DNA of 64,000 nucleotides from Blastomyces gilchristii SLH14081 (GCF_000003855.2 NW_003101675.1:1286007-1350006); one strand, 5' to 3'; counted from the stretch's first letter, positions 34,481 through 47,020 are shown. Notes: generated by a model not told the origin, from the letters alone. Program-made: numbers and translations.

Positions 34481-36067
34481 TACAGAGAAGAATTCTATAA
34501 AAGAATCTCTATCATCACTGTAGAAGAAGCTGGCTGCAGAGAGTGAAGATTCTCTGAACCTCAGAAATAATGCTGATAAGACAGCTGTATGACTCAGTAT
34601 AGAAGATGAAAGAAAATCTGAGTCTCTGCAGAGAACTGATACTGAAGATCATGAGCTTCTCATATTATATCTTACTATCATTTAATTGATAAAGAATGAA
34701 ATAATCTACAATCTTTCAATCTGGCTATATTTGAAATTCATTAATAAGTTACAGAAGAAGAATATCTCTACTATAGCTTAAATTCAGAAGTTAAAGAAGA
34801 AAGAATTCAGTTTAAACTTGAAAGAGACAGATTCTGAGCAGAATGATACTGCTAAGAAATCAAGTCACTGATAACTAGAAGAATATGAACTTCTACAGCT
34901 GAATAATTCAGTCTTTGTCTCTCATAGCAGAGCAGTGTATCAGAAGTTATTAAGAATTCATCATAATAATTCTCATGCAGAACACTTCAGATTAGAGAAG
35001 ACTGAAAAGCTTCTAAAATATAAATATATTTAAAACAAGCTTCAAACAGATATCAAAGAGTATGTTGAGACTTGTAATATCTATCAAAGAATAAAGATTC
35101 TGTAGTATAAGTAATACAGTGAGTTAATATCACTATCTATTTCAAAGAGCTCATGACAGAATCTATCAATGAATTTCATAGTTAATCTGCTGAAGTTGAC
35201 AAGAATCAAAGAATATAACTCAATTTTAATCATTATTAATCATTTTATAAAGATGATAAAATATATCTCTACTTATAAAAAGGTTAAAGCCTCTGAATTG
35301 ACTAACCTGTTTTTAGATATCATTATTTGTAATCACAGTGCTTCAAAATTATTGATAATAGATTAAGAATTTCTCTTCATCAGTAAATACTGATCAGCTT
35401 TTTACTATTATCTTATAATAAGATGTCTTCTCAGTATCATATTTCATTCACAGATAGATGATCAGACTGAATATCAGAACTAGATGTTAGAACAGTATCT
35501 TCAAGCATTCTATTTATATTATCAGAATGATTGACTTAAACACCTTCTGATCACTGAATTCATATATAATAATGTAAAGAATGCAATCTTAAAGATATCT
35601 TCTTTCTATATTTATTATGAATATAATTCTTCATTACTCAGTGACATCACAGAAAACATTTTAAAGAGAGAAATAGACAGTCACAATATTAAACAGATAC
35701 AGAGAACAGAGTACTTCTCAGTATCAGAAGTAAAAGCAAGATTGAAACTTTTGAATAAAATTCATGAGAAGACAGTGAAAAGAATTCATCACACTCAGAA
35801 GTAGTAGATAGAATACTATAATTAAAAACATGTTTTAATGAAGTTCTTGATAGAGAATTAAATACTACTTTCAGCAAAGAATATCAAGATAACAAGACTG
35901 TTTAAGAAGCTCAGTAAGTAGTGACTAGAATCTTTCTCAGTAATAAGAGTGATGAATAAACAGATATATGAGTTGAAGTTATTCTCAGAATTGAAATCAA
36001 TTCATTCTGTTTTCCACATTTTCTATTTGAAGCTCTATAAGTAACATCTCAGAGTGAAGTCATCTTA
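34481..36067 (+). pseudogene. Gypsy-4 integrase, decayed, split by LINE copy 2
   Basis: The HHCC module lies near 34960-35090 (HHNNSHAEHF, then Cys-Asn-Ile-Tyr with the last Cys lost). A core is read at 35150-35560: SMNFI near 35165 (norm: MDFI), an open frame 35169-35366, LLIID near 35350 for the second Asp, and DDQTEYQN near 35457-35480 for the catalytic Glu. The C-terminal part reaches an HSVFHIFYLKLY-like block near 36005-36035, and LINE copy 2 enters at 36079. Confidence 0.85.
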
Positions 36068-36078
36068 GCTGAATAACA

Positions 36079-37758
36079 GTACAACTGTAAGCACTTCATC
36101 ATGAACTCACTCAAATTTTTGAATAAGAACCTGCCGACGGATTCATCGAAAAGCCCTCGATCATATGAGCATTTTGATCCCATCGCCGACTGCATACCCC
36201 GTGTGGTGGTGAAGTTATCCAGCCAAATGTGAACCAGATGTTGTTCGAAACTCCTGTGTGGGATTATCCCCTGTTCACCCCTACCACACCACAACCCCGG
36301 GCCAAAGTGCCATACAAAATATAAGGCGAAGAGACCTAGCCAGATGTGTCAATCTTCTTGATTTTAAAAGATCCCTGACCCGTAATTGTGGAGATATCTG
36401 AGAAGCAACTTTCATAAAAACCCTGTCTCTCTTTGATGTTCCAAAACATCAACACCAAGTTCTACCCACGTACCGCCCTTCTCAATCTGGCCCACCTCCA
36501 GCAGAAAAATACAAAAAGATACCTTGATAATAGTATCAAGCACATAATCAATGGACACATCTGAAGTGCATCCTCCGCGAAAAACCCTCTCTGTCTTTGG
36601 TGTACCAAGACATCAACAACAAGTCCCACCCTTGTACCACTCCTTTCAATCTGGCCCATCCCCAGCAGAAAAATACAAAGAGATACCTCAGCAACTGTAC
36701 TCAATACATGATCAGCAGACACAACAACTATAAAATCAGTATATCTCAAGGTCTGACTGAGTCTTTGATCCCTGCACAGTGAGATATATTAAATCTAGTT
36801 TTAAGACCTCAATATTCAATAGATTCTGCAAGAGATTGAGAACAGCAATACTAGGTTTCTATTGAATTTGAGAATTAACTCTATATTGATATAATCATTA
36901 ACAAAGTCTTCTATTTTGAGATGTAAATAACTAGTTTCTCTATATCTCACTGACAATATTTACATTATTATATAGAAACAGACTTAAATTCTCTATAGTA
37001 TCAAGACTTTGAAGAGAGAAAGTCTTGATAGAAGATATACAGTAGTGTATATCTTAGCAGTTTCTATCTCATTCTTCTGCAGTAGTTAATGCAAAAAAAA
37101 AAAGATCTTAGAAATAGTTTTTTACTTCTCTTAAAAAAGTAAGATGTTTTTCTCTGAATTTTACACAATATTCTTATAAAGAATTAAAAGCAGAGTTATT
37201 TTCTATCATAATTTTATATTCTTTTAAGTAAGAATTACTTTTTCAGTGACTGAAGAGCTTTTATTAATATTTAATTCTTTTTTACACTCTTTATTAACTG
37301 ATTTGAGTTGCACACTTGTTGTGTGACAAGAATTGAATGATTTAAAATAAAATTGAATAGTTGTAATCAATTTCACTGCAAAAAATTGATTTATTTTTTA
37401 TCAGTTTTTCTCTTAAAAACTGTTATATTATCTGATTTATATCAATTAATATCATACTTTTTCTCACTGTATTTCAAGAAAGAGATTATAAAGATTTTAT
37501 TAATTTATCTTAAAAATCAATTTTAGTTTATTAGATTCTCTTCAAAAATCTAACCTAGTTACTGAACTAGTGTGAAAAAAAATCAGGTATTTTATATACA
37601 AAAGTCTTTTATTCTTCTTTTGAAACAGTCTGATCAACTTTTCAATTGAAAACAGACTTAGAAATCTCTCAATTGAAACAGTCTGACCAACTTTTCAAAA
37701 GAGTTCAATACATATCTCAATTGAAACAGTCTGATCAACTTTTCATTGAGTGAGAATA
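36079..37758 (+). promoter_or_regulatory. LINE copy 2 5' UTR with two 163-bp monomers
   Basis: A GC-rich block at about 36125-36310 (CCCCGGGCC near 36294) is followed by two tandem monomers starting near 36396 and 36559. A long AT-rich leader runs to the ORF1 ATG at 37759. Open frames on both strands here (36049-36294 minus, 36462-36749 minus, 36551-36733 plus) are chance frames in a non-coding leader. Promoter activity of the monomers is inferred. Confidence 0.65.
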
Positions 37759-39400
37759 ATGAGTTCAAAAATACACTTAGTTAATGTAGAAAAAGTTGCT
37801 TTCTCAAATACTATTTCTGAGATTGAAATTCTGAAGAGAAGAAAGAAAGAAGAAATAGAGAAATAATAAGTTCTTGAAATACAGAAACTTAAAAAAGCAA
37901 GCAAGATTCTTGAAAAGCAGTGTCTGAGTGAGATGAATAAAGAAGTTCTGTTAATTCTTCATGCTCAGGCTAGACAACTACAGGAGATGATGAAGTTCAA
38001 ACTTGAAATTTCAAACACAGTTCAAAAAACATTGAAAATTTCTAGTATAATCACTGATTTATTATTTTACTCTTCTTCTTTTTCTACTTCTTTTTCTTCT
38101 TTAAATCAGAGGAAAATATATGCTCAAGCAGCTGAATCTGCTGTCTCTAAATTTGCTATCTCAAAATCTGCTCAAAATCCTGAGAAAACTGAGAAGAATA
38201 CCGCTCATACTTCTATTCATAAAAAAATAAAGGAAAAAATGTAAAAAGAGAAACACTTTTAAATCTTCAGAAATAGAAGACTTATTCTCAAAGTCTTAAA
38301 TCAGAACATCTTATAAAGAAACAAGCTAAACTCAATCTCATTTTCAGAATCAGAAATGAAATTAATAAGCAGTTCTTTTCTCAGTTGATAATCAATATTG
38401 AAGTTCAAAAATCAGTTATAGCTTCAATTAAGTCATCATTCTTTGAAAACTTCATTATTCTGACTACAATGCCTGAATTCAGTGTAGAATTTCTTATTCA
38501 GAATAAGAATCTCTGAAAATCAGCAGTAGAATCTTTGCTAAACATAATAATTCTATCTGAGAGAGATGAAAAGTGAGATAAATTCATTCTTCATGATATT
38601 TCAGTTGAAATTTTTCACTGTGAAGAAGAAATACTACTCATTAAAAATGAATTAGAAGAATACAACTCTATTTAATCAAGAAAAGAGTCTGTATAACTAA
38701 ATTCAATTGAGTTCAGACAAAGTAGAAGAAATGTCTCTGTTCTAATATATATAAAAACATTTGAACAGTCAAAGATCTCTGAAGCAAGAGTAGCAGATTT
38801 GAAAATGAGAGTTCATGAATATAAAGACTCAAGAATGAATCTCAAAGCTCAAACACAGTGTTCAAACTATCAAAGATATGAATACATTTCAATCTCATAT
38901 TTTAGAGACTTAAAATATGCATTCTGTGCCAGAGATCATATAACTAGTGAGCATAAATGTGAAACATACTCAAAAAGAGATGAAATATATGAATACACTC
39001 TGCTTAAGTGCTCTAATTGCAAAGAAAAACATACATCTAGCTCAAAAGAATGTATGATTACTTCAAGAACTCAAAAGAACTGGAGAAAAGATGAAGCTTA
39101 AAGTCAATCTAGAACTGAAGAGAAGAGTCAAGTCAGTAAACTTATAACTGTAAGCTTAAGAAAAAGAAACTCTTAAATATCTAAATCTTCAAACTTTAAT
39201 TCTTCATCTAAATGTAAATAGAATTTGAATTCTCAAACTTCTGTTAAGATTAGAGAATTGAGAAATGACTCTGATAATAAACTAGATATAATGTAAGCAG
39301 TTGAGATTTCTACTTTTCAAAATAGTTATAATCTACTATCTGATAATAGTGATTGGATTCTACTCTATCTCTACTCTCTTATAGTATGAATATATAACAA
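37759..39400 (+). pseudogene. LINE copy 2 ORF1, decayed
   Basis: Starts at the ATG near 37759 (Met-Ser-Ser-Lys). Open pieces are 37933-38244 (103 residues, coiled-coil then Ser-rich) and 38799-39101 (100 residues). The second holds the triple zinc knuckle: first CX2C changed to Cys-Ser-Asn-Tyr with His lost, second near 38920-38960, third CSNCKEKHTSSSKEC intact near 39010-39053. RNA-binding role as in copy 1. Confidence 0.82.
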
Positions 39401-42400
39401 AAACAATAAAAAAAGTTTAAAAACTCTTCAAAAATCACATTTATTCAAAATAATGTGAATAGAAACTCAAATTGCATTTATTCTTATCTTCAAATTGCAT
39501 TTGAATAAAAAGTTGATTTTATACTGCTTCAGAAGTCAAATTTTGATACTGAGTAAAAATATATCATTTCTCATTTAAGCTACTACTGCTTTATACCTCA
39601 AAAGTCTGAGATAAAGTCAAGAGTAGTGATCTATGAAAGAAAGAGATCAAGATATTAATTTAATCTAAGATTTGATATCATGTCTGACTCTGATATTCTG
39701 ATGAGTGATATTATAGATAAAGAGAATGAGTTTAATACTATACAGCTTATAAATATCTATAATGAAATGTCATTGAAGAAAAATAACAATATCTGGATAA
39801 TTAATAGTGAATTTCTGAATATAACTTTATTAAGAAACTCTATAATTGCAGAAGATTTCAATGCACATCATCTCTGATGAAATTCAGAATGTAAGAGAGC
39901 AGTAAGAGCTGATAATCTGATTAAATGAATCTTTGAGCATTCAATAGATTTAGTTAATAAGTCTGATTAACAAACATTTTTTAGAAAAGACATGCAATAG
40001 AAATCTATTATAGATTTAATCTTCATATCACAAAATCTAATGAAAAAAAGACTTGTAAACTGATTTATTAATTCAAATAAGACATCAGAATCAGGTCATA
40101 AGATTATTCAATTTGATATTGAACTGAGTGAAAAATAAATGAGAGAAAGCCCTCTTCTCTCTAATCAGTTTAACTTTGAAAAAGCTGATTGAAAAGCAGT
40201 TGAAGAAAGTATAAAACTGTTAAAATCTGAAAGACAGAGTGAGCTATATTGAAATTCTGATCAAGATATCTCAAATGAAATGCTTGAGAATAGAGTGAAT
40301 CTCATTACATTTATTATTCTAACAAGTGTTAGAGATAATATTTTAAAGAGAAAATCTTCTGAGTATTCAAAATCTTGATAAAATGAGAATATCTTATCTA
40401 AAAGAAAAGAATTAGCTACTGCTAGAAGAGATTGAAAGAATGATGTAATATCTGATAAAGAGTTCAAAGCTGTTAGAAATGAATATTTTTCAGATATTAA
40501 AGAGTTAAAACAGACTGCTGAAATAAATTTCTCAAAGAAGCATAAGAACAGAAAGTTTTTAAAGCTTTTAATTATACTAAAACAAGCAGTGTAGCAAAAC
40601 TTCCAGCCTTAGAATATGAGTTTCAGAATGAATCATATACAGCAAACTCTTTTGAGAAAAAATGTCAAGCTTTTATAAGAATTCTCTTTCAAAATTCATC
40701 AGATTCAGATTCAGAGGAAGAGAATATATCACTTTATAACTATATTAATGAAAATGACTGGAAATGATCTGAGCTTACATAAGATGAATTAGCATCAGCT
40801 ATCTTCTCAAGTTCAGTTAAAACTGCTGCAGGACCTGATTCAATGAATCACTTGATTATTCAAAATACATACTTCTACTTAAAGAATGAATATTTTGAGC
40901 TCTTTTTCAATCTCTTGAAAAATGAATATTATTCTGAATGCTGAAGAGAAGTCACTGAAGTGATTCTTACAAAACCTAATAGAAAGATATCAATTTCTAA
41001 GTTATATAGAGTAATATCTCTATTAAACTATCTAGAAAAGATTTTAAACAAGATAATAGTTACTTAACTATCTTTTATAAGCTCTATTAATAACTCTCTT
41101 TTATTCAGTGATTAAATGAGAGATAGAAAATAATGTTCTGTAATTGACACTGTTCTCTCAGTTATTCATGATATTTAAATAGTAAAGTATGAAGATCTGA
41201 TCTCAACTGCAGTTTTTATTGATAAAAAAGAAGTATTTAATCATGTTTCAAAGTCAAAGTTAATTCAGACTTTGAAGATGTTAAAACTGTCACTTTCTCT
41301 AATAAAATGAGTTAACTGTTTTATATCTAAAAGAATCATATAACTATTCTTTGATGAAATGAAATAAGATAAGACTGAGATAAAAATAGAAGTACTGTAA
41401 GAATCTTCAATCTCACTCATTTTATTTACAATACTCACTGTATATCTATTCAAAGATAGAAATATGAAAATAGTGTAATTTCTGAGTTATGTAGATGATA
41501 TTGATCTAGTCAACAGCTTAAAAACTATCAAAGAGAATTTGAAAGTGATTAAAAATACTGTAAAGACAATCTTTATCAGAGCAGATATTAATTAAATTTA
41601 ATTTAATATGAATAAAACTGAGTTAGTTCATTTCTTTTCTAGATTCAATGAGAAAGAACTATCTCTAACTCTTTAAAATAGAGAGATTAAACCCAGTTTA
41701 AATATTAAATGATTACAAGTATGATTAAACTTCAAGTTGAATTTTAAATATCATATTCAATAAAGAACTGTCAAGACAGAAAGACTATTGAACAACATTA
41801 TCAGACTATCAAATACAGAGAGAGATCTATTCTTCCAGCCTATGAGACACTTATATATAGTCTGTAGTACCTCAGTAGCTGATTATGAAGTTCAAGTTTG
41901 ATAAAATAATCAAGAAAATTTCACTGAACTCTTTCAAAGTCTGTAAAACAGAGCTTTGAGAAGAATTCTGTGAGCATTTAAATCATCTTCTATTAAAGCA
42001 ATGAAAATTGAAGCTTCAATTTCTTCTTCTACTATTAGATTTGAAAAGGCCTGTATGAACTATACTCTGAGAGTTATAAAGATGAGCTTAAATTATATAA
42101 TCAGAGAAAGAGTCTCTTCTTCATTTTCATCAATTAACTCTGAAAATGAACTGAATTGAAATAGATTTCTTGATTGAAATGAAAATAATTCTTCAAAGAA
42201 AATATCTTCTCAACTGTACAGACTATACTCACTGATTACAAATTAATTTTCTTCTTTTAATATTGAAAAAGTTGATCATGAGAAGTTATCTCTCTGAAGA
42301 GAAAAGCTTGAATTTCTTATAGACTTGTAAATAAGTGAACTGTCTAAAGAGAAAGAATATGAACAGCATTTAAAGAGAATTTCTACAATTAATATAAAAG

Positions 42401-43340
42401 ACTCTATTCTGATTTATTCAGATGACTCAAAAAATGAGAATTTGAATAGATTAGACACAGACATTGCTTATACTGAAGATAACATTAATTTTATCTCAGA
42501 TTTCTAGAATTTAGGCTGTGAATCTGAAGTCTTTGACACTGAACTATTTTTAATAGTGAAAGCTTTCACACTTATTGAAATAAAATCTTATAAAAGAGAA
42601 AATAGTTTAAAAGAGATATGAATATTCTCTGATAGTCAAGCTGCTTTAAAAAGACTTAGAAATAGTCAGATTCATAATAATCAAATGAATCTTGAACTGA
42701 TCTTAAACTTCATTTTAAAAATTCAAAAGAGAAGAATATCAAAGCTGATAATTCATCTACACTGAGTTCCTGCTTATATGAATATTCATAGCAATGAATT
42801 GACTGATTCAGCTGTAAAAAAGAGTTCAGAATTCAGCAGATCTATTCAAAAAACTATGTCCTGATCTTTTATAAAGAAAAAAATAAAAGCATCTTGTTTA
42901 GACAAGTGAAATGAAAGCTGACAGAAACAAAAGAAGAGTATACATTATTCAAGTTTTGAAACAAAATTCAAGTGAAAATCTTGTTTAATTAAATGTAAAA
43001 AGAAAATATTCTCATCTATAATACAGCTGAAACTAGGACATGACTATTTCAAATCTTATATACAAAGATTTGATGATAGATTTGATTCAATAGAATACTC
43101 ATTCTGCAATGTAAATGAGAATCCTGAGTATATTGTAATACACTGTGTATTATACAATAGTCTCAGACTCATATTAAAAGAGAAGTATAATCTAAATTAA
43201 TTAAATATGAGATTCTTATTCTCAACTGAGACAGAAATTAAATACTTAATAGACTTTCTATCAGAAACTCAAGCAGCTACAAGAAAATGACTGAATTCAT
43301 AAATATCTGAATATGAAGAGAAGGAAATTGATCAGATATA
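39386..43340 (+). pseudogene. LINE copy 2 ORF2 (endonuclease-RT-RNase H), decayed
   Basis: The endonuclease is best preserved at 39680-39877, open for 65 residues and ending in AEDFNAHHL (norm: GDFNAHH). The RT lies at about 40790-41690, with AGPDS near 40827 and YVDDIDLV near 41490, which keeps both Asp. RNase H is at about 42400-42830, ending in VPAYMNIHSNELTDSA near 42767. The Cys/His motif is near 43100-43145. Antisense frames at 40261-40467 and 41265-41453 are shadows, also present in copies 1 and 3. Confidence 0.85.
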
Positions 43341-43717
43341 GTCTGTTAAAACAGCTATATACTATCTTTTGATAATTTGTTTTATTACAGTCTCTCTTTA
43401 TTTTACTTTACTTTTTCCTTTCTATTCTTTTCTATCTATCTATTTAATGTGTCTATCTTTAAGACTGTGTTCTCTTTTCTTTTGTCATGATATTGTCAAA
43501 AGGTTTCAAAGTATCAGAAGATGTTAAAATACTACAATTTGTAAACAGTTTTTATACTATGGGCTGGAATTTTCTGATTTTGCATATCTGAAATTGGTGA
43601 ATGTATAATAGTTATCTTTATAGATATAGGAAAAACCCTGAGAATTTTTAGTTCTCAGGTAGATGTCATAGTCTCTGACTGCATACATCTATAATTGAAG
43701 AATAATAATAATAATCG
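43341..43717 (+). other. LINE copy 2 3' UTR and tail
   Basis: No gene. Contains the 3' hairpin near 43637-43659 and ends in GAAGAATAATAATAAT. Confidence 0.8.
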
Positions 43718-43950
43718 GCTGAATAATATTAAGATTAAGAGTGATACTGAATATCTTATAAAGAACATATTAAGCGAGTAAATATATTACAGCAAGCTTT
43801 ATTATCTTGTTAAATAGAAAGATTATTCATTATCAGAGACTTTATAAGAATCACTTGAGTATTTGAAAAATGCTGAGAAAGAGATTACAAGCTATGAAAC
43901 AGCTAGTAGAGATCATCTCATTATATATCAGAGACATTGACTAAGAAATA
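43718..43950 (+). pseudogene. Gypsy-4 chromodomain, decayed
   Basis: Resumes after the LINE TSD. The frame gives EYLIKNILSE near 43750-43780, then YYLVKWKDYSLSETLWESLE near 43810-43870 and a LKNAEKEI block. The LVKW core and the WE end match chromodomains of fungal chromoviruses. It would bind methylated histone H3 and target integration. Confidence 0.85.
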
Positions 43951-44570
43951 CTGCTTAAGAGTTCTCATTTTTTCTCAAAGAGTTTTTTTAGAGATAATCT
44001 CATAATGATGAGCTGATATCTTGTAAACTCTGTAGCACTCTTCTTCTATTTTCTCTTCAAGAATTTTTTAGAAGTTTAATGAGACTATACAAGTGTAAAA
44101 TTCCTGAAGCAGTTAGAGAAAGAAAATATTTGAAATTTATAAAAAGACTAATATTATCAATCTGCAGATCACTGCTATTCTAATAGAGCGGCAGCCTATA
44201 GAAAAAGTAAAAAGAGAGAATCTCAGAGTCTACTCATTAACAATTATACTTCTCATTAAACTATTCTTCATTATTAAAGTCTTCAGCACTGATATCTTTG
44301 TCTGTCAATAAGTTAGCACTGCAGTGTCTTAGAAGAGCATGTGAAATGCATGAAGTATTAACTTATTAATTTATAAAGCATCTCAGTCATCTGCTTCAAT
44401 TGAAGTAAGATTCTCTTTAATCAGTAATTTATCTCTACAGTACTTTCAACAGCAGTATCAGCTGATCTCTTCTTGAGATCAGTCATTCTGAGGTGTTTTT
44501 TCATCTCAGAGATTTATACTTTTATCTTCTTTTATAGATGAGTAAGAGAGATCTTTTCAGCCTTGACAGA
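43951..44570 (+). other. Gypsy-4 post-chromodomain segment
   Basis: No gene recognised on either strand. A plus-strand frame with stops continues to about 44160. Confidence 0.4.
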
Positions 44571-44574
44571 ATTC

Positions 44575-45273
44575 ATTAATACTTAACACTCTGAGATTCT
44601 CACTCTGTACTGCTTAAGCATCTGAGCTTCTTATCAGAGCTGATACAACATCTTTCTGTGAGATATCACTTATAGAGAGACAGAAGTCATTGTTACAAGT
44701 ATAATAAAAACAATAAGAGTGAGAGAAGAGATAGATGTATAAGATTCTCTCTTTCTTCAGCTGCTTAGCACAGTGCAGATATATGACAGTGTTAGTCAGA
44801 GACTGCACTGAAGCCTTCTCACAGAGAGAAGACAAAGAAACTGCAGAATTCTATGAACTCAACTCAGCAGCATTCTGAGCAGGGCTCAAGTATGTCACAG
44901 AAGAGGAACTATAGATTGAGCTTCTCAGAGTCACTGTTTCCAGAATCAAGCTCTCTTCAGAGTTCTCTTCAAATGATCACACAGGGTCATATATCAATGT
45001 GTTCACTGAAGAGAGAGATGACATTACAACAGCAACAGAGAGAGCAGAGAAAGAACCAGATATGAACAAACTGATCAGCAGAAGAGACAACATCTCACTA
45101 CAAGGCATAGTGACTACTGCTGCAGCTGTAAGAGAAGCAGAAGAAGAAGAAGAAGATATAGCAATAAGAGTAGTGCTTCTGCAGTGTGTTGACACTGCTA
45201 TCTTCATCTTCAACTGAGCTTTCTTAACAGTCACAGAGATCACAGCTGCATCATAAAGATGATTATTACTCAC
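44575..45273 (-). pseudogene. Gypsy-4 antisense ORF, about 230 residues
   Basis: One minus-strand frame runs from ATG at 45273 to about 44575, broken only by a TGA near 44977 and one TAG near 44850, plus a TGA near 44614. All could be former Trp or Gln codons. The N-terminal half is Ser/Ala/Leu-rich with a run of six Ser; the C-terminal half has a Lys/Glu patch and an aromatic stretch. The region is less mutated than pol. The plus-strand frame 44853-45065 (Gln/Ser-rich) overlaps and cannot be excluded as the real one. The position matches the antisense ORF of Gypsy-1. Confidence 0.45.
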
Positions 45274-45726
45274 TAGAAAATATCAGAATAAGCCTCTTAT
45301 TGTCTTACAGAGATAATGCTCTTATATACTCACTATTGAAGATAAGAGAAGGGGAAAAATTGTATTATAGAGAGAGAAATCTTTTCAAAAAATCCTGTCA
45401 CTACTATTAGCTTTGTCTCTAAAATACATCACTTTTACAGAAAATTTTATATACAGGATGAAATATGACAGAAGAACTGCAAGTCACTTATTAACTATAT
45501 TTTTCACATTTTAAATCAATATATAAGAAACTCACTTGTCATATGTTTGATTTGAACAGAGATAGAAAAAGAAAGATCTACATAGTCAGTAGAAAAACTC
45601 ATCTATTTCTTTATACTGCAGTACACACACTGTCAATTGATTGGGAATCATTGCTATACAACAAAGATAACTTCTAATTCAGTAATCTTAAGAGTATCAG
45701 AATTATGTTCTTAAAGAGAAGAACAT
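45274..45726 (+). other. Gypsy-4 3' non-coding and polypurine tract
   Basis: No gene. AAAGAGAAGAACAT just before 45727 is the likely polypurine tract. Confidence 0.55.
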
Positions 45727-46270
45727 TATCACACTCTCAGTGATGTCAAGACTCTGTTGTGATTTCATATGACTTATCACTTTCTTACAGATAATTTAAT
45801 TTATTTCATAGATAATTTAAACTAGTTTTCAATCACTCTATAACATCATTTGAATGTATTATAGAAAGATCTGATTAATGAATATAAGAACTCTACTTCT
45901 ATACAAGATCAGCAGATTACTCTTTCATAGCGGTGAGATGTTACTGAGGTATCACTTTGACTATTCTCACTTATGAAATAAGAGAAGAATATTCACTCAT
46001 TATCTATATAGAATAGCTAGATACTGACTTTTTATCAAAGAAGCTAGCAATTCATTTTTCTTCTACTGAAATATATACAAAAGTTACTGTATTTCTTATA
46101 CAATCTTCTTAGCATACTAAGTATTATATTTGTGATATTCTCATGATAACTCTGTAGCCTACAAGCTTGCTATTTAAGTAAGATAGTCAAGCTCACTTAT
46201 ACAGCTTCTCAAACAACTATCTCTATGTAATGCTATTAACTAGTCACTGCTTCAGTTTTGTCATGTTACA
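45727..46270 (+). repeat. Gypsy-4 3' LTR
   Basis: 544 bp, collinear with the 5' LTR and ending TTACA before TSD TTATA. Its first 100 bp have been converted at most CC, CG and GG sites relative to the 5' LTR; for example the start reads TATCACACTCTCAG. Confidence 0.9.
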
Positions 46271-46493
46271 TTATAACTCTTCTCTAGTGAATCATTTTAC
46301 AGACACTTGAACTCATGAGTTAATTATAGAAAAATACTTCTAACTGAAGATGTGAGAGATTGTGAAGAAGATAGTAAATTTCTATACTGTTTATCAGAGT
46401 TTATATATAGTGCAGTTCAGATTATATAATGAACTTACTTCTCTACTCATCTTACAGAAATCTTAAGAACTTATAAGAAAATACTTCTAACTA
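46271..46493 (+). pseudogene. Gypsy-3 integrase start, resumed after Gypsy-4
   Basis: The frame gives a zinc-module helix (WTHELI near 46307-46325, KMWEIVKKI near 46345) and a YNELTSLLILQKSWEL-like block near 46425-46470 that matches the usual GxLxPLPIPxxPW of Gypsy integrases. LINE copy 3 cuts it at about 46494. Confidence 0.75.
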
Positions 46494-46533
<40 letters not shown>

Positions 46534-46577
46534 TTCAATTATAAATATGTATAGTCAGACACTATAACATCTATCTG

Positions 46578-46600
46578 AGAACTGTTAGTTCTCAGAGTAT
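46578..46600 (-). promoter_or_regulatory. LINE copy 3 3' hairpin
   Basis: TCTGAGAACT pairs with AGTTCTCAGA. The outer C-G pair of the other copies is a T-A pair here, so pairing is kept after changes on both sides. Confidence 0.55.
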
Positions 46601-46633
46601 TTCTAATATTTATAGAGTTAACTATTATACATT

Positions 46634-47010
46634 ATTATTATTATTATTACTATTATTCTTTCATTATACTCATATACAAGCGAAGATTATGATGAGTCCT
46701 TGCGTGATGTTAAATACAGGCCAAGTGTTGATTATACAGGAGGAAATACAGGTGTTGAGACCACGCCGAGATAACAAGAACATAGGAAATACAAAGAAGT
46801 GACAATTAGATACATGCGATAATAACTTCCCAGCTCAGAAACATAGAGCGATTTTATTGAAGCAATTTGTACATCTCTGTATTTATTAGAAACCTGAGGT
46901 GCTTGAGTTCCAGATTTAATGTATTCCCCGCGGGTTTCGAACCCACATGCCTTGGTTTCCCACGCCAAGGCGCTACCGGGTGGCCGCATTAACCATTCGG
47001 CCACCGGGGC
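46634..47010 (-). mobile_element. tRNA-derived SINE, copy 2 (377 bp)
   Basis: The least mutated SINE copy. The tRNA-like head is at 46926-47010 on the minus strand, with box B GGTTCGAAACC. The tail is (TAA)n at 46634-46656. The TSD TTAACTATTATACATT is at 46618-46633; its right copy (47011-47020 plus 49347 onward) is split by the Fot1/pogo insertion. The 90-residue open frame across it is SINE sequence read by chance. Confidence 0.9.
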
Positions 47011-47020
47011 TTAACTATTA

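Larger units (their letters stand above)
36079..43717 (+). mobile_element. LINE copy 2, full length, Tad1/I-like
   Basis: An uninterrupted 7.64 kb LINE with an imperfect 11-bp TSD, GCTGAATAACA (36068-36078) and GCTGAATAATA (43718-43728). Order: GC-richer 5' UTR, two monomers, ORF1, ORF2, hairpin, AAT tail. It lacks the SINE and Gypsy-1 insertions of copy 1, so it serves as the empty site for both. It is somewhat less decayed than copy 1, especially in its 5' UTR. Confidence 0.93.
30699..46275 (+). mobile_element. Gypsy-4: complete chromovirus with 544-bp LTRs (contains LINE copy 2)
   Basis: The LTRs are 30704-31247 and 45727-46270, 544 bp each, with a 5-bp TSD TTATA (30699-30703 and 46271-46275). 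The internal part has gag, protease, RT, RNase H, integrase and chromodomain on the plus strand, then about 1.8 kb of extra sequence. LINE copy 2 splits it just before the chromodomain. Without the LINE the element is about 7.9 kb. It is inserted in Gypsy-3. Confidence 0.92.

Noticed and set aside
36049..36749. Minus-strand frames of 81 and 95 residues and plus-strand frames in the LINE copy 2 5' region.
   Set aside because: They lie in the GC-rich leader and monomers. The equivalent frames in copy 1 are different or broken, so there is no sign of selection on protein.
40261..40467. Conserved minus-strand frame in LINE copy 2, also at 52413-52679 in copy 3.
   Set aside because: Shadow of ORF2 just upstream of the RT; it persists because the copies are related and TCA/TTT-rich on that strand.
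46732..47004. A 90-residue minus-strand protein.
   Set aside because: It is the SINE read on its own sense strand; the frame is not open in the other two copies.
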